From: Desulfovibrio gilichinskyi
GTDB lineage: Bacteria; Desulfobacterota; Desulfovibrionia; Desulfovibrionales; Desulfovibrionaceae
DNA: 64,000 bases
NCBI RefSeq assembly: GCF_900177375.1
Contig: NZ_FWZU01000005.1
Coordinates: 186,001-250,000, forward strand
Reading direction: 5' to 3'
Position numbers and translations under genes: made by a program. The notes beneath the pieces are model-generated. The model worked only from the letters and a program-made list of their open reading frames with translations. It was not told the origin of the DNA and made no database searches. Below are positions 18,698 through 28,185 of this stretch, in pieces (within the stretch, counting starts at the first letter, position 1; every line of letters starts with the position of its first letter).

Positions 18698-20206
18698 ATG
18701 CTCAATTTCCCCGTGCCATACCCTGATGAGCTAATATACAGCACTGTGGCGCGGGCAGGTGTGCATATGGGGTTAACCAGTCCCAAACAGTTGCTTGATG
18801 AAGTCTTTGCCAACCGCAAGGTTATTGCTACACCGGATCTGCCGTGTCACCTTGGAAGGATTTCAGGCTTGTATCCTGAATCGCTGAAGCTTGATGTTAA
18901 AAATATCATATACAAGCACACCCTTTTCCCTCTCTACGCTCCTTTTGTTCCTGAAGAAAGGAGAATTCAGTGTTTAAAATGGATGGCTGGACAGTCTAAA
19001 GGAGCGGTTCACCTAGCGCTTGGAGTGGCCGCCTCTCGTATAAAGCAAATACGTTTTTTGAGATATTGTCCTAAATGTCTTGAGACGCAACTGGACCATT
19101 ATGGCGAATATTACTGGAAACGTGGTTGGCAGGTAACTGGCGCAGATGTGTGCCAGCACCATGCCAGATTGAAAAAGTCTCATGTTGAATTGCACAGCCG
19201 ACATCGCCACCAATTTTTTGATCTCGCTCCCCATAAACATGATGACCTTTTTTTTATACCCAGTAGTACAGAAGAATTCCGTGTAGCGATACGTATTGAT
19301 GAGCTTTTGAATCTCCCCCCAATCAAATCACCATCTTTTGAGCAATGGGGAGCCTACTACAAATCCTTGGCTGAAGATGCGGGCTGCACAAAAGGAAAGA
19401 ATGTCTTGCATGATATTATTTTTGAGAAAGTTATATCAAATTGGTCTGCAGGATGGCTTAAAAAACACGGCCTATTCCCAATAGATTCTAATTCGTGTTG
19501 GTTGAAATCAATTTTTAGAAAACATCGAAAATCTTTTAGCTACTTGGAACATATAGTTACCTTAGGGACTCTCCTAGGTGACAGATGGAATTTTAGATCT
19601 GTTTTCAAGGAAGCCTTGAGTTTAACTCCAAAGAATATTGTCACGTGCCCTGTGGATTTTTCAGCTCATACTCCTTGTCAAGAGACACTCGACATACGCA
19701 AATCATGGGAAGTTTTTCTTAAAGAGTTTGGGGTGAAGAAGGCCCGTTCTTCAGGTGGAGCAGCTATATATGCTTGGTTGTACCGGAATGATCGGGCTTG
19801 GTTGATGAAAATAAACGGTCAGCATCGTAGGTCTTCGCGATCGAAAAACAAACGTGTTGATTGGACAAAGCGGGATCAGAATGTTTTGAAGAAGCTGGAA
19901 GATATTCATCAAAGTTCTTTGGAGGACTTCGAAGGGCCAAGGCGTTCTAGAAATTGGTATTTGAATCAACTTGGAGCTAAGGCTACTATTGAAACGAATC
20001 TCAGTAAGCTTCCATTGGCAGTAAACTTTTTTGAAAAAAATTGTGAAGACATTCCTAGTTACCAAATTCGAAGATTAGCTCTTACTATTCGAAAGTTAAA
20101 CTCTGCGAAGGAATCGTTGCAGAGATGGAAAATATTAAGGTTGGCTGGCCTGAGTGATGAGCGGATTTGTGCTGAAGCAGAATTGTATTTGAAGCATATG
20201 AGATAG
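18698..20206 (+). CDS. tnsD: Tn7 target selector TnsD (TniQ family)
   Basis: Sequence-specific DNA-binding protein that recognises the 3' end of glmS and recruits TnsC. The start is ATG 18698 (MLNFPVPYPDELIYS, as in Tn7 MRNFPVPY), with AGAGGTGA upstream; an in-frame extension to 18674 lies inside tnsC and is rejected. 502 residues versus 508 in Tn7. The CCCH zinc motif is at C124, C127, C152, H155, same register as Tn7. The position of the element 23 bp after glmS is direct evidence that this pathway was used. Confidence 0.95.
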   Translation: MLNFPVPYPDELIYSTVARAGVHMGLTSPKQLLDEVFANRKVIATPDLPCHLGRISGLYPESLKLDVKNIIYKHTLFPLYAPFVPEERRIQCLKWMAGQSKGAVHLALGVAASRIKQIRFLRYCPKCLETQLDHYGEYYWKRGWQVTGADVCQHHARLKKSHVELHSRHRHQFFDLAPHKHDDLFFIPSSTEEFRVAIRIDELLNLPPIKSPSFEQWGAYYKSLAEDAGCTKGKNVLHDIIFEKVISNWSAGWLKKHGLFPIDSNSCWLKSIFRKHRKSFSYLEHIVTLGTLLGDRWNFRSVFKEALSLTPKNIVTCPVDFSAHTPCQETLDIRKSWEVFLKEFGVKKARSSGGAAIYAWLYRNDRAWLMKINGQHRRSSRSKNKRVDWTKRDQNVLKKLEDIHQSSLEDFEGPRRSRNWYLNQLGAKATIETNLSKLPLAVNFFEKNCEDIPSYQIRRLALTIRKLNSAKESLQRWKILRLAGLSDERICAEAELYLKHMR

Positions 20207-20209
20207 ATT

Positions 20210-21826
20210 GTGAGCAATTATATATTTGATAAGTTTAAGCCTGATGCCATCATTAACTATCTAGGATCTTTATGCAGAAGAATTAAAGGTTCTCGGTGGT
20301 GGATTAGTATCAGTTTTTCAGGTCAGAAAGGTAGCGATTCGGTAACTCTATCCAATGCATCCGCAATAGCTCGCAAAAGGGTTGTGAATCCAACATGTAT
20401 AGCGAAGGCTGCGGGGAGCCATATTAACTTAAGTATTATTTCAACTAAGGGCTGGTGCGTTAAGAAAATTAAAGATTGCCCGATTGAAGGATTTTCTTCG
20501 CGAAAAGATTGTGAACAATTTTGTTTTGTCCTTAAAACGAAAAATGGTTTGACTATCTACTTGCCGCAGCTTGAATTGGCTCGAGCTTTGTTTTTTCGTG
20601 ATTCATATCTTGCAAGAGCTGCAATGGAACCAGATACCTTAGATTTTGATTTTCAAATTGTTCGTGAGGGAAACTGCGAAGTTATACGTATTAATATTAT
20701 GCCAACTTCTTGTTATCCCCTTGAACTTTTTCGTGAATTAAGTAGTCGCAATTACTTAAGTTGGATATTGTTGGATGATCAAGCTCGTAAGTCTTATGAA
20801 AGTATTGGACGTAACCAAAAAACGTCGGGTTATCAGGTTGGAGATTATTGGAAATGGGACTTTCATTTTGATCCTCCAGAACTTCCAGATGCAAATTTAG
20901 GTCTGCGAGGATATCATGACAAAAAAACTAAATGCTTTTTTGTCTATGAAATTGAGAGCATAAAGAATATCAGCGCAAATATACCTGAGAAAATTGAGAT
21001 GTATCACCCTAATTTTAATACTCCAAGTGCCGAATCTACGCATGGTGGCACTTCGGTCGCTCCAAGTACTATTGATCAATATAATGTGCATGATGACGAA
21101 GTTGCAAATGCTGATGCGGCCCGGCGTCTGATAGACGGAGATAAAGTTGTTTTTGAATTTTCTAAACCCTTTGTAACTCTCAGAGTTTCGGAAAAAAAGA
21201 AGCCTATTACTTCACAAAAGCCACAGGAGGAAGGAGGCGATTCCCATCATCTTGACGTGAGCGCTGAAGAGTCTGTTGCCGGACAAGGTTTTCCGGGGGG
21301 AGAATGGGACACGACTAATGATCAAACGGAGAATGATCATTTGTTTGAAAGCAAATTCAGTTGCTTTTTAAATATGGTTGAAAATTTAGTAGATACTCAC
21401 GATTGTAAGATGCTCTCTAAGAATACTAGAAAATTACCCGCAGTTTCGCGTTGTAAAAAGCACCTGCTTTCAACAGACGGAAATCCTAGATGTATGGCTG
21501 TGGTAGTGATTGAGGTTAAAGGAAAAGTTTTTCATCTGTTGGAGGTTGATACATCCGATGCGGATAAGCCTCTGTCGACAAGAATTTTGATGGTAAGAAG
21601 CTATGCTACGTGGGAAAAGGATCTTGAACATCTTGAATATGAACTTGTGCGGACCTCTCTTACTTGGCCGGTACAGTTACTAACTCAATTTTGTGGTAAA
21701 AAAGGCCACTTGAGAATTTCACATCCTAAAACACCTTCAAATAACAAAGGGCTAATTCTCCCTGATTCTATAGAGGGATGGGCTAATAGAACTTATGATA
21801 GAATGGACGATATGTCTCAGATTTAA
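20210..21826 (+). CDS. tnsE: Tn7 target selector TnsE
   Basis: TnsE directs Tn7 to replicating conjugal plasmids and lagging-strand structures through the sliding clamp. 538 residues, the same length as I recall for Tn7 TnsE. Matches by eye include YLPQLELARALFFRDSYL and a C-terminal LLEVDTSDADKPLSTRIL block and WANRTYD. Start is GTG 20210, three bases after the tnsD stop. The middle (about 290-400) is acidic and diverged, as is usual. Its presence shows a full Tn7 rather than a Tn6022- or CRISPR-associated relative, and implies plasmid mobility of the island. Confidence 0.9.
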   Translation: MSNYIFDKFKPDAIINYLGSLCRRIKGSRWWISISFSGQKGSDSVTLSNASAIARKRVVNPTCIAKAAGSHINLSIISTKGWCVKKIKDCPIEGFSSRKDCEQFCFVLKTKNGLTIYLPQLELARALFFRDSYLARAAMEPDTLDFDFQIVREGNCEVIRINIMPTSCYPLELFRELSSRNYLSWILLDDQARKSYESIGRNQKTSGYQVGDYWKWDFHFDPPELPDANLGLRGYHDKKTKCFFVYEIESIKNISANIPEKIEMYHPNFNTPSAESTHGGTSVAPSTIDQYNVHDDEVANADAARRLIDGDKVVFEFSKPFVTLRVSEKKKPITSQKPQEEGGDSHHLDVSAEESVAGQGFPGGEWDTTNDQTENDHLFESKFSCFLNMVENLVDTHDCKMLSKNTRKLPAVSRCKKHLLSTDGNPRCMAVVVIEVKGKVFHLLEVDTSDADKPLSTRILMVRSYATWEKDLEHLEYELVRTSLTWPVQLLTQFCGKKGHLRISHPKTPSNNKGLILPDSIEGWANRTYDRMDDMSQI

Positions 21827-21917
21827 GTAGGTTATTAAGTAGCTTGAGTTTTGTAAGGGTTTATTCGGAATTGAATTACCTGCAGTTATTAATGTACTGT
21901 GGAAAGGGAGAAATAAT

Positions 21918-22067
21918 ATGGAAATCAATTCGATAGTACTTTGTAGTATACTGGTTTTTGTGGTTGGTGTCTGTTCATGGGCTTTGTGGGATGATAAGCG
22001 TGAAAAGGCCCATAAAAGGAAGGAGAATAGGCGACAAAGAACACCACAAAAACCGTTTGGAATTTAA
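21918..22067 (+). CDS. Small single-pass membrane protein (49 aa)
   Basis: ATG at 21918 preceded by AAGGGAG at good spacing. The product has one hydrophobic segment (about residues 5-24) followed by a strongly basic tail rich in Lys, Arg and Gln. First gene after tnsE in the cargo. No family recognised; could be a short regulatory or bitopic membrane peptide. Support rests on the ribosome binding site and the clean membrane-plus-charged-tail layout. Confidence 0.5.
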   Translation: MEINSIVLCSILVFVVGVCSWALWDDKREKAHKRKENRRQRTPQKPFGI

Positions 22068-22090
22068 TAGTTAGGATTTTATAAAGTTTT

Positions 22091-22777
22091 TTACAACTCA
22101 GCCCACCAAGTTTCTTCATCATCTAAAGGGACCGCAAGGGCCATCCAGTCTGTGTTTTGAAACTTGCCAACTTGGTGAATGTGAAAGTGACCGAAAAACC
22201 ATTGTGCGGGCTCATATTTTTGTAAAATAAGGTCAAGAATATCTCGTGTTGGATCATCGGCTTTAGCAAGCCATGGAACTTTGCTGTATCCTAGTGGTGG
22301 TGTGCGTCTGAGTACAAATGAACTCGGGCAAGTGTGGCTCACAACAATATCTATGTGTTGGTTCGGATCAAGTTTTTCAAAGTCATTTGCAGCCGGGATT
22401 TCATTTGAAAACCAACTCTTCCCTTCAATTTTAGACTCTTTGTCCGTAGAGTCTGCTCCTCCGAAGAAAAGCACATTCCGACCATCAGGCAGAGCTAATA
22501 TTGAGCCTCGCGGTTGATAGAAACAGTTTGGTGCAACTTCAAGTTGTCCGGATTCAGTTATGTTTGCCAGCTCCTCATGATCTTCATGATTACCTTCACA
22601 CCAGTATAGTTTTGTGTTGCCGAGCTTTAAAGGTGGATCTGCCGGCGGCCAACCATTTTGATGTGGCCAGTAGCCAAAATCTCCGCATTGGATAATTATG
22701 TCTGGCTGCTCAGTTGTAACCAGGTGGTTGATGACTTGAAAGTCTCCGTGGATGTCGCCTAGAATAATGGTTTTCAT
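22091..22777 (-). CDS. Calcineurin-like metallophosphoesterase
   Basis: 228 residues with the standard motif series: GDIHGDFQ (residues 8-15), CGDFGYW, WCEGNHEDHEE, VSHTCPS and GHFHIH. These supply the two-metal site of the family. Substrate not predictable; relatives include nucleotide phosphodiesterases and protein phosphatases. Read towards tnsE from inside the cargo; its start is near 22777 with an AT-rich upstream region. May be a cargo function unrelated to the glycan genes. Confidence 0.88.
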   Translation of the reverse strand: MKTIILGDIHGDFQVINHLVTTEQPDIIIQCGDFGYWPHQNGWPPADPPLKLGNTKLYWCEGNHEDHEELANITESGQLEVAPNCFYQPRGSILALPDGRNVLFFGGADSTDKESKIEGKSWFSNEIPAANDFEKLDPNQHIDIVVSHTCPSSFVLRRTPPLGYSKVPWLAKADDPTRDILDLILQKYEPAQWFFGHFHIHQVGKFQNTDWMALAVPLDDEETWWAEL

Positions 22778-23376
22778 GGATGATAATTTAATTTATTTTT
22801 AATTTGCCGTCATCTATATTGAAGCGAACTATAAATAAAACAGAATTGTGAGTATATAGAATGGTTAACTTCTATTTGTAAGCTTGTAGGTGGCATCGGT
22901 TTTCAGGAGTTTTAGCCGTGACGTTGCTTCATGTATTGAAAAGTACGCTTGAGCCGGATAAACCGAAAAAAGAGAGAGAGCGAGGGCACGGCTAAAACTC
23001 ATCCGCGTCGTCATTAACCATCTATTGACATGCAGCGACAGTGCATGGCTACAGAAAAAACTCCGTAAAATTAGCTCTAGCTCGGTGGTAATATTGCCCT
23101 TCACTATTGCACCGTCACCTTGTCTAGAGTGACCCGATAATCTCCGCCTGCAGTTGCTCACGCGATTAAGTATTATGTATGTCACATTTCAGCAGCCACC
23201 TACTCCTCAAAAAGGCGAGCAGCAAATGCTCAGCCACTTGCGGGTGAGTTCCTCTAAATGCACGTGTATCGCGCTGAGAAGAGTTGGCTTGTAAGGCTTT
23301 AGATATGGAGACGGTCTGCGGGAAGTGTTTTTTTACACTGAACAAGGGAGTTCGTACACCATTATTCTTTTTACCA

Positions 23377-23640
23377 GCTCTTCGTAGATACGGCTGTATA
23401 AGAATTATGAATCGTAGAGGAAATTGTTAGGATAATGCTGGTGCAGAGAATTTTTTCAGTAAGCTGAAAAGAGAACGTGTTTACCGTACGACGTACAAAG
23501 CTCGAGAACAAGCAAGGCAGGATGTTTTTATCTACCTTGGGATCGTTTTACAGCAGAAAACGGAGACATGTCGGTCTTGGTTCTGTTTCCCAGAACGATT
23601 TGAGCAGGAATATTACCGTAAACAAAAACTAGTTGCTTAA
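23377..23640 (+). pseudogene. IS3-family transposase OrfB, C-terminal remnant
   Basis: Translating from 23377 gives ALRRYGCIRIMNRRGNC, stop, then DNAGAENFFSKLKRERVYR and later FPERFEQEYYRKQKLVA before TAA. This is the C-terminal part of an IS3 OrfB (consensus GNCWDNA...FF..LK.ERVYR), with the Trp codon of the WDNA motif changed to TAG. The DDE glutamate (AEN) is present but the first two acidic residues are missing, so it is dead. The N-terminal half and OrfA are not recognisable. Confidence 0.85.
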
Positions 23641-23676
23641 CCTAAAGCGGACTGTCCGTTACTTATGTAGCATTTC
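23641..23676 (+). repeat. IS3-type right-end sequence, copy 1
   Basis: These 36 bases directly after the OrfB stop match, in inverted orientation and with 3 mismatches, 40546-40581 next to the other IS3 remnant. Shared core: CTGTCCGTTA. They mark the outer end of the same or a closely related IS. Confidence 0.75.
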
Positions 23677-24157
23677 AGAGTAGGTTAACACAGAAAGACT
23701 CTTTTATGAAATATAAAGAAATTAAATTTGGAAAACTATTTTAGAGTTACTACATAACGGGCTTAAAATAGGGGCGTTGACGAAGTGGAAAGTAGTAAAA
23801 TGATATATACGCAAGTTCAAGATTTATATGGTATCCAATGTCGAAGTATGTTTTTAACATAGTTCAGGATATGTGGAACATTAAGTTGGAGTGGTCTGTT
23901 GTTAAGTTCGAATGCATTTTTTAGGTTGCAGTTGTCGCGATATCTTCAGGGTATGTAGGAGCTGTATTCCGCTTGAATTGATAGAAATTCATACTGATGC
24001 ATGTTTAGGAGAAAATTAAATTGTGCGGTATGAGGATGTGTACGGTCGAATGAATTAAGTCGCAATGTGCACGTGTCATTTTATTTGAATGTGATAAGTT
24101 TGTATTTTTTGTTTTGTATAAATTGATTAAAAAAACAGGGTATTTAGCGAGGTGGGC

Positions 24158-25249
24158 ATGTCTTATATTGCAGAACGCGAAGTTTATAGGTGCTGTAAAA
24201 AAATTGTTTTTACAATGGATGTGTTCCGGATTGATCCAAATTCTAGCAATTTATCTCTGACTCCTAATAAGAACAATGTTAAGTGGTTAAATAGATTATT
24301 GGGAGACATATACTCTTCCTTGCTTGGGGGGGGGCATATAATGCTTTTTGGTGATGAGCATGGGACTTCTAGCTTGAGGTGGCGAGTTTATTCAAATGCA
24401 GATTTGCCCTATTCTGTCGAAGCTTGGGCTCGTCTATATTCAGTTGGACAGTATCAGTCAATTATTGAAGAGGAAGTGCTATCTTCCATTGAAAATTCTT
24501 TGGTGGTCACTTTTGAAGCGAGTGAATCTTTAATTGAAGTCTTTTTGGCCAACGGCATCCCATATATAGATTTAGCTATACACCCTGTCAGGTTTCTTGA
24601 TGACTATATGTTTGCAGTCCGTACAAATGTCAGTGAGTGGAGCCAGCGTCTTTTTGAATTACAAACACCTGAACATATATTTTACGATTTTGCTAAAGTT
24701 ATATCTGCCAAAGCTGTACGATTGTCTTGTTTCGAAGCTATTCCTGAAGGATCAGTCCTTTTTCTAGCACAGACGGCTGTGGATTCATCGTTAATTAGCG
24801 ATGGTGTTATGGTGGACGATGACATGATTATTGAAAAATTGATTAAGATGGGTCAAGTATATCCGACTGTATATTACAAACATCACCCTTATTATACAAA
24901 CAGTAAGGCGGCTCGGCTGGTTGAAAGAAGTAAAAATATGGCAATTGCTGATTACAATATTTATATGGCTTTGGGGTCTCAGGCTTTTCCAAAGGTGTGT
25001 AGTTTTTCTTCGGGGACATTGCATGAAGCAAAGTATTTTGGTCTAGAAAGTGAAAAAATTCTTTCATCTCCTAATCGGTTTGCGAATGAACTTTCACCAT
25101 ATTCTTATGTTCCAATTTATAGGGATGCCTTAAAATATGAATTTTGGAGCTATGTTATGGGAGATATTAAGATTTTTAAAGAAAAGAGTCTTCCGGATCC
25201 TTTTTTCGGAGCTGTGAAGGATTCTAGTGGTATGAAGTGGGGTAAGTAA
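24158..25249 (+). CDS. Putative GT-B-like surface-glycan protein (HP/SS motif)
   Basis: 363 residues from ATG 24158 with GAGG 5 nt upstream (a GTG at 24152 is the alternative). No membrane segment. A KHHPYY motif (about residue 249) and a CSFSSGTLHEAKYFG motif (about 290) resemble the His-Pro and Ser motifs of bacterial sialyltransferase- and Kdo-transferase-like GT-B enzymes. First gene of a run of glycan genes, one base before the next start. Function is inferred from these motifs and context; acceptor and donor unknown. Confidence 0.5.
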   Translation: MSYIAEREVYRCCKKIVFTMDVFRIDPNSSNLSLTPNKNNVKWLNRLLGDIYSSLLGGGHIMLFGDEHGTSSLRWRVYSNADLPYSVEAWARLYSVGQYQSIIEEEVLSSIENSLVVTFEASESLIEVFLANGIPYIDLAIHPVRFLDDYMFAVRTNVSEWSQRLFELQTPEHIFYDFAKVISAKAVRLSCFEAIPEGSVLFLAQTAVDSSLISDGVMVDDDMIIEKLIKMGQVYPTVYYKHHPYYTNSKAARLVERSKNMAIADYNIYMALGSQAFPKVCSFSSGTLHEAKYFGLESEKILSSPNRFANELSPYSYVPIYRDALKYEFWSYVMGDIKIFKEKSLPDPFFGAVKDSSGMKWGK

Positions 25250-25250
25250 C

Positions 25251-26732
25251 ATGAGTAAAAAAGTTATTTATTATGATTTGAGCCGCTTACTCAACCGATC
25301 TGTGGCCTCTCATGCTACAGGGATTGATCGGGTTGATATAAGGTATGCTATGTATTTTTTGGAGGATAAAGAAAGTGAATTTAACGGTTTGATTCAGATT
25401 GCTGGATTTTATTTTGTAGTGGAAATTGGCATTGTGGCTCTTTTTTTAAATGCTCTTTTTGATAAATGGATGGGGAATGGGTGCATAGATTTTAATTTCG
25501 AAAAATTCAAGCGAGCGCAATATGATTATGGTAAAAAGGGGGCTCAGGGAAGTTACGAATCAATTAATGTTGAATTATTAAATATTTTTGAAAGGAATCG
25601 TACTTGTAATTGTTTATATTTTAATTGCTCCCATTATGGCATAGCTGATAATATTAAGGTTATTCAGACTATGAAAGTGCTAGGGCGTATTAAATTTTGC
25701 TATTATTTGCATGATATAATTCCAATTGAGTTTCCTGAATATGTTCGCGATGGGGATGATCTAATACATTTTGATCGTGTAAAAGTGATGTTAACTTATG
25801 GTGACATCATTTATGTCAATTCAAATTACACCAGAAAACAACTTCAAAATTTTTGTAATCGTTACAGTTTTGAGCCCCCTTTCGTTGTTGTTACTAGAAT
25901 AGGAGTAGAAGATTGTTTTTTACAAAAAGAGATTTGTAAGCCGCGTTTTTTAGATAAGAAGATTTTGAGCAAGTATTTTGTTTATGTAAGTACAATTGAG
26001 CCAAGGAAAAATCACCTGCTTTTACTGAATGTCTGGCGTCAGATCGTAGAAGATGTTGTGGACCCTCCTTATCTGGTTTTAGTGGGGCATCGTGGATGGA
26101 ATAACCAAATTGTGTTTGATATGTTGGACCGTGCACTTGCTTTAAAAGAATATGTCATTGAGTTAAATGATATTGCGGATGCTGATCTTGTTAGCTTAAT
26201 TAAAAATGCTAAAGCAATGCTTTTCCCCTCTTTTTCAGAGGGATGGGGCATGCCTCTTGTCGAGTCTGCAGCTCTCCAAGTGCCCGTGATCTGTTCTGAT
26301 ATCGATGTTTTTCATGAAGCAGGTCAAAATATGATGAAATATATTAATAGTATTGACGGGGGACAATGGAAAAAAACTTTAATACAATTTGGTGATTGTA
26401 CGGAAGAGCGGGAATTAATTGTTAGATCCTTGGTTACTTTTGACGTGCCTACGTGGCAAGATCATTTTGAGCAAGTTGAAAAAGGGATTAGCTGTCTAGA
26501 ATATCACTATTCTGAGGCTAAAGTTACAAATTTAAGTGTGTTGGACGATTTTAAGAATCATTTAAGGCAAATGCCTAAAGCTAGTGGCAATGCCAAAGTT
26601 AATGTCTTACGGAGCTTAGAACTTTATGAAATCAAGATTGCAAAATTCCTGCAACACGTTGAGTTTAAGCAGCCAAAGTGTAAAATTATTTTCGACCTTT
26701 TGCGAAAGGTCTATTGGTCATTTAAGAATTAA
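25251..26732 (+). CDS. Glycosyltransferase family 4
   Basis: 493 residues. The C-terminal half is a GT4 (Glycos_transf_1) domain: YVSTIEPRKNHLLLL (about 244), LVLVGHRGWNN, and FPSFSEGWGMPLVESAA, carrying the E-x7-E nucleotide-sugar motif. The N-terminal domain starts with YYDLSRLLNRSVASHATGID, common in GTs of O-antigen and similar loci. Retaining enzyme expected; sugar unknown. Starts one base after the previous stop, so likely in one operon. Confidence 0.9.
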   Translation: MSKKVIYYDLSRLLNRSVASHATGIDRVDIRYAMYFLEDKESEFNGLIQIAGFYFVVEIGIVALFLNALFDKWMGNGCIDFNFEKFKRAQYDYGKKGAQGSYESINVELLNIFERNRTCNCLYFNCSHYGIADNIKVIQTMKVLGRIKFCYYLHDIIPIEFPEYVRDGDDLIHFDRVKVMLTYGDIIYVNSNYTRKQLQNFCNRYSFEPPFVVVTRIGVEDCFLQKEICKPRFLDKKILSKYFVYVSTIEPRKNHLLLLNVWRQIVEDVVDPPYLVLVGHRGWNNQIVFDMLDRALALKEYVIELNDIADADLVSLIKNAKAMLFPSFSEGWGMPLVESAALQVPVICSDIDVFHEAGQNMMKYINSIDGGQWKKTLIQFGDCTEERELIVRSLVTFDVPTWQDHFEQVEKGISCLEYHYSEAKVTNLSVLDDFKNHLRQMPKASGNAKVNVLRSLELYEIKIAKFLQHVEFKQPKCKIIFDLLRKVYWSFKN

Positions 26733-26752
26733 AATAGTATCGTGGGGCTTTG

Positions 26753-27517
26753 ATGGAAAAAATTACACTGACAGCAGATAAGCTCGTAGAAAATTTAGTG
26801 GGCCAATATGGGGATGCCGCCACGGCTCGCTTTTTGTTAAATTGTTTGCAACAAATTAAAGTGCTACCAGAAGAGGCTTCTAATGGTTTATTAGATAATA
26901 GTGGTGTAAAAACAGCTGATCCTCGTTTATATGGTAATTTTCGCACTGATGTGCGAAATACGCTTGAGGTATACTGGGATTCCGTTGCTTGCGGTGAAAT
27001 GCATGGTGAGCTTCCTATTATGCTTGATATCGGTGGGGGTAAGGGGGAAGGCGATGGATTTAGAAAGGGGACAAAGTACATTGTTCTAGATTTTGATCCA
27101 GACGATCCTTCAGCTATAAATCTACAGCATGATTTGAATAAACCATTACCCTTTGAAGATAAAGAAATCTCATTTATATATTCAAATCAAGTTCTTGAAC
27201 ATATAGAAAAACCATGGTTACTGGCTCAAGAAATTGGCCGTGTTTTGAAGCCCGGTGGGGTGGCTTTTATTTCGACTGTTTTTGCTTACCGTTACCATCC
27301 CTATCCTCGTGATTATTGGCGTTTTACTCATGAAGGGTTAGCTAAGTTATTAACAGAGTATGCTTGTCTTAAAACAGCTTATTGTAAGTATGAATTGACT
27401 CACCGAAGAGATGATAGACGAGGTGCTCTTTCTTCTCCAGATGAAGTTCATATTGATTGGCTTGGCGGATTTAGAGAGAATTGGTTCGTTTATTTTATTG
27501 GTTTTAAAGAGGCTTAA
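26753..27517 (+). CDS. SAM-dependent methyltransferase (class I)
   Basis: 254 residues from ATG 26753 (a TTG at 26750 is also possible). Motif I is present as MLDIGGGKGEGDG, then YIVLDFDPDDPSAIN, QHDLNKPLPFED, and the Methyltransf_11 signature SNQVLEHIEKPW and GRVLKPGGVAFIST. A YHPYPRDYWRFT motif is typical of methyltransferases in polysaccharide clusters. Probably methylates a sugar or lipid-linked intermediate of this locus (inference). Confidence 0.85.
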   Translation: MEKITLTADKLVENLVGQYGDAATARFLLNCLQQIKVLPEEASNGLLDNSGVKTADPRLYGNFRTDVRNTLEVYWDSVACGEMHGELPIMLDIGGGKGEGDGFRKGTKYIVLDFDPDDPSAINLQHDLNKPLPFEDKEISFIYSNQVLEHIEKPWLLAQEIGRVLKPGGVAFISTVFAYRYHPYPRDYWRFTHEGLAKLLTEYACLKTAYCKYELTHRRDDRRGALSSPDEVHIDWLGGFRENWFVYFIGFKEA

Positions 27518-27562
27518 CGGGGTTTGACAAACCTTCTCAAAGTAATTTTATCCGGAGCAAAT

Positions 27563-28183
27563 ATGTTGAGACAAAGTGGTGATTTGACTATTACAATGCT
27601 TGATAATGTTCCGGTTTTTGCTGATAGGTTGGAACAGTTAAGGTTTTCTTGCGGGCTTGCATCGCATGCCGGAGCTTTTATGGAATTTGGAGTTTTTGAG
27701 GGGGGGGCAATAAACCATCTTGCGAATAATTTTCCAAGTAGAAGTTTTACTGGTTTTGATTCTTTTACTGGTCTCCCTAAAGACTGGGTTCGTTCCAATG
27801 AAAGTATTTACCCCAAGGGGTATTTTTCGCTAGAAAAGCTTCCTTCTGTTGCTAAAAATGTAACTTTGGTTTCTGTTTTTTTTAGGCAAAGTTTGCAGCC
27901 ATGGTTAGAGCATAATCAAGTTGAAGTTTCTTTTGTGCATATTGACTGTGACTTATATTCTTCGGCTGCGGATGTACTGTTGTATATCACTCCATATTTA
28001 CGTGATGCCGCAATAATTGTTTTTGATGAGCTTTGTGACTGGAGCGATTCAGGGGTTTATCCTAATTGGCCAGAGGGAGAATGGCGGGCCTTGTGTGAAT
28101 GGTCAAATGCAGAGTCTTTGATCATTGAACCGATAAGTAGAGACCGTTTGTTTAGTGCTACGATTAGAGTTTGTAAAGTTTGA
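27563..28183 (+). CDS. TylF/MycF-type methyltransferase
   Basis: TylF-family proteins methylate sugar hydroxyls with SAM and a divalent metal. Seen here: MEFGVFEGGAINHLA (SAM-binding), FTGFDSFTGLPKDW, and FVHIDCDLYSS, the family metal/catalytic motif, then VFDELCDW. I chose ATG 27563, preceded by CCGGAG at 6-nt spacing; the frame is open back to a TTG at 27524, 13 codons earlier. Fits terminal methylation of an exported glycan, which in some ABC-dependent O-antigen systems controls chain length (inference). Confidence 0.8.
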   Translation: MLRQSGDLTITMLDNVPVFADRLEQLRFSCGLASHAGAFMEFGVFEGGAINHLANNFPSRSFTGFDSFTGLPKDWVRSNESIYPKGYFSLEKLPSVAKNVTLVSVFFRQSLQPWLEHNQVEVSFVHIDCDLYSSAADVLLYITPYLRDAAIIVFDELCDWSDSGVYPNWPEGEWRALCEWSNAESLIIEPISRDRLFSATIRVCKV

Positions 28184-28185
28184 CT

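Larger units (their letters stand above)
22778..24157. other. Gene-poor decayed stretch in the Tn7 cargo
   Basis: About 1.4 kb without a convincing intact gene. The only recognisable part is the C-terminal end of an IS3-family OrfB (about 23350-23640) with the adjoining IS end. An open frame on the minus strand (22865-23185) has no usable binding site and no recognised motif. The stretch after 23690 is AT-rich with frequent stops. Probably a graveyard of former insertions. Confidence 0.6.

Noticed and set aside
22865-23185. 106-codon ORF on the minus strand in the cargo
   Set aside because: No binding site or recognisable motif, and the region looks decayed.
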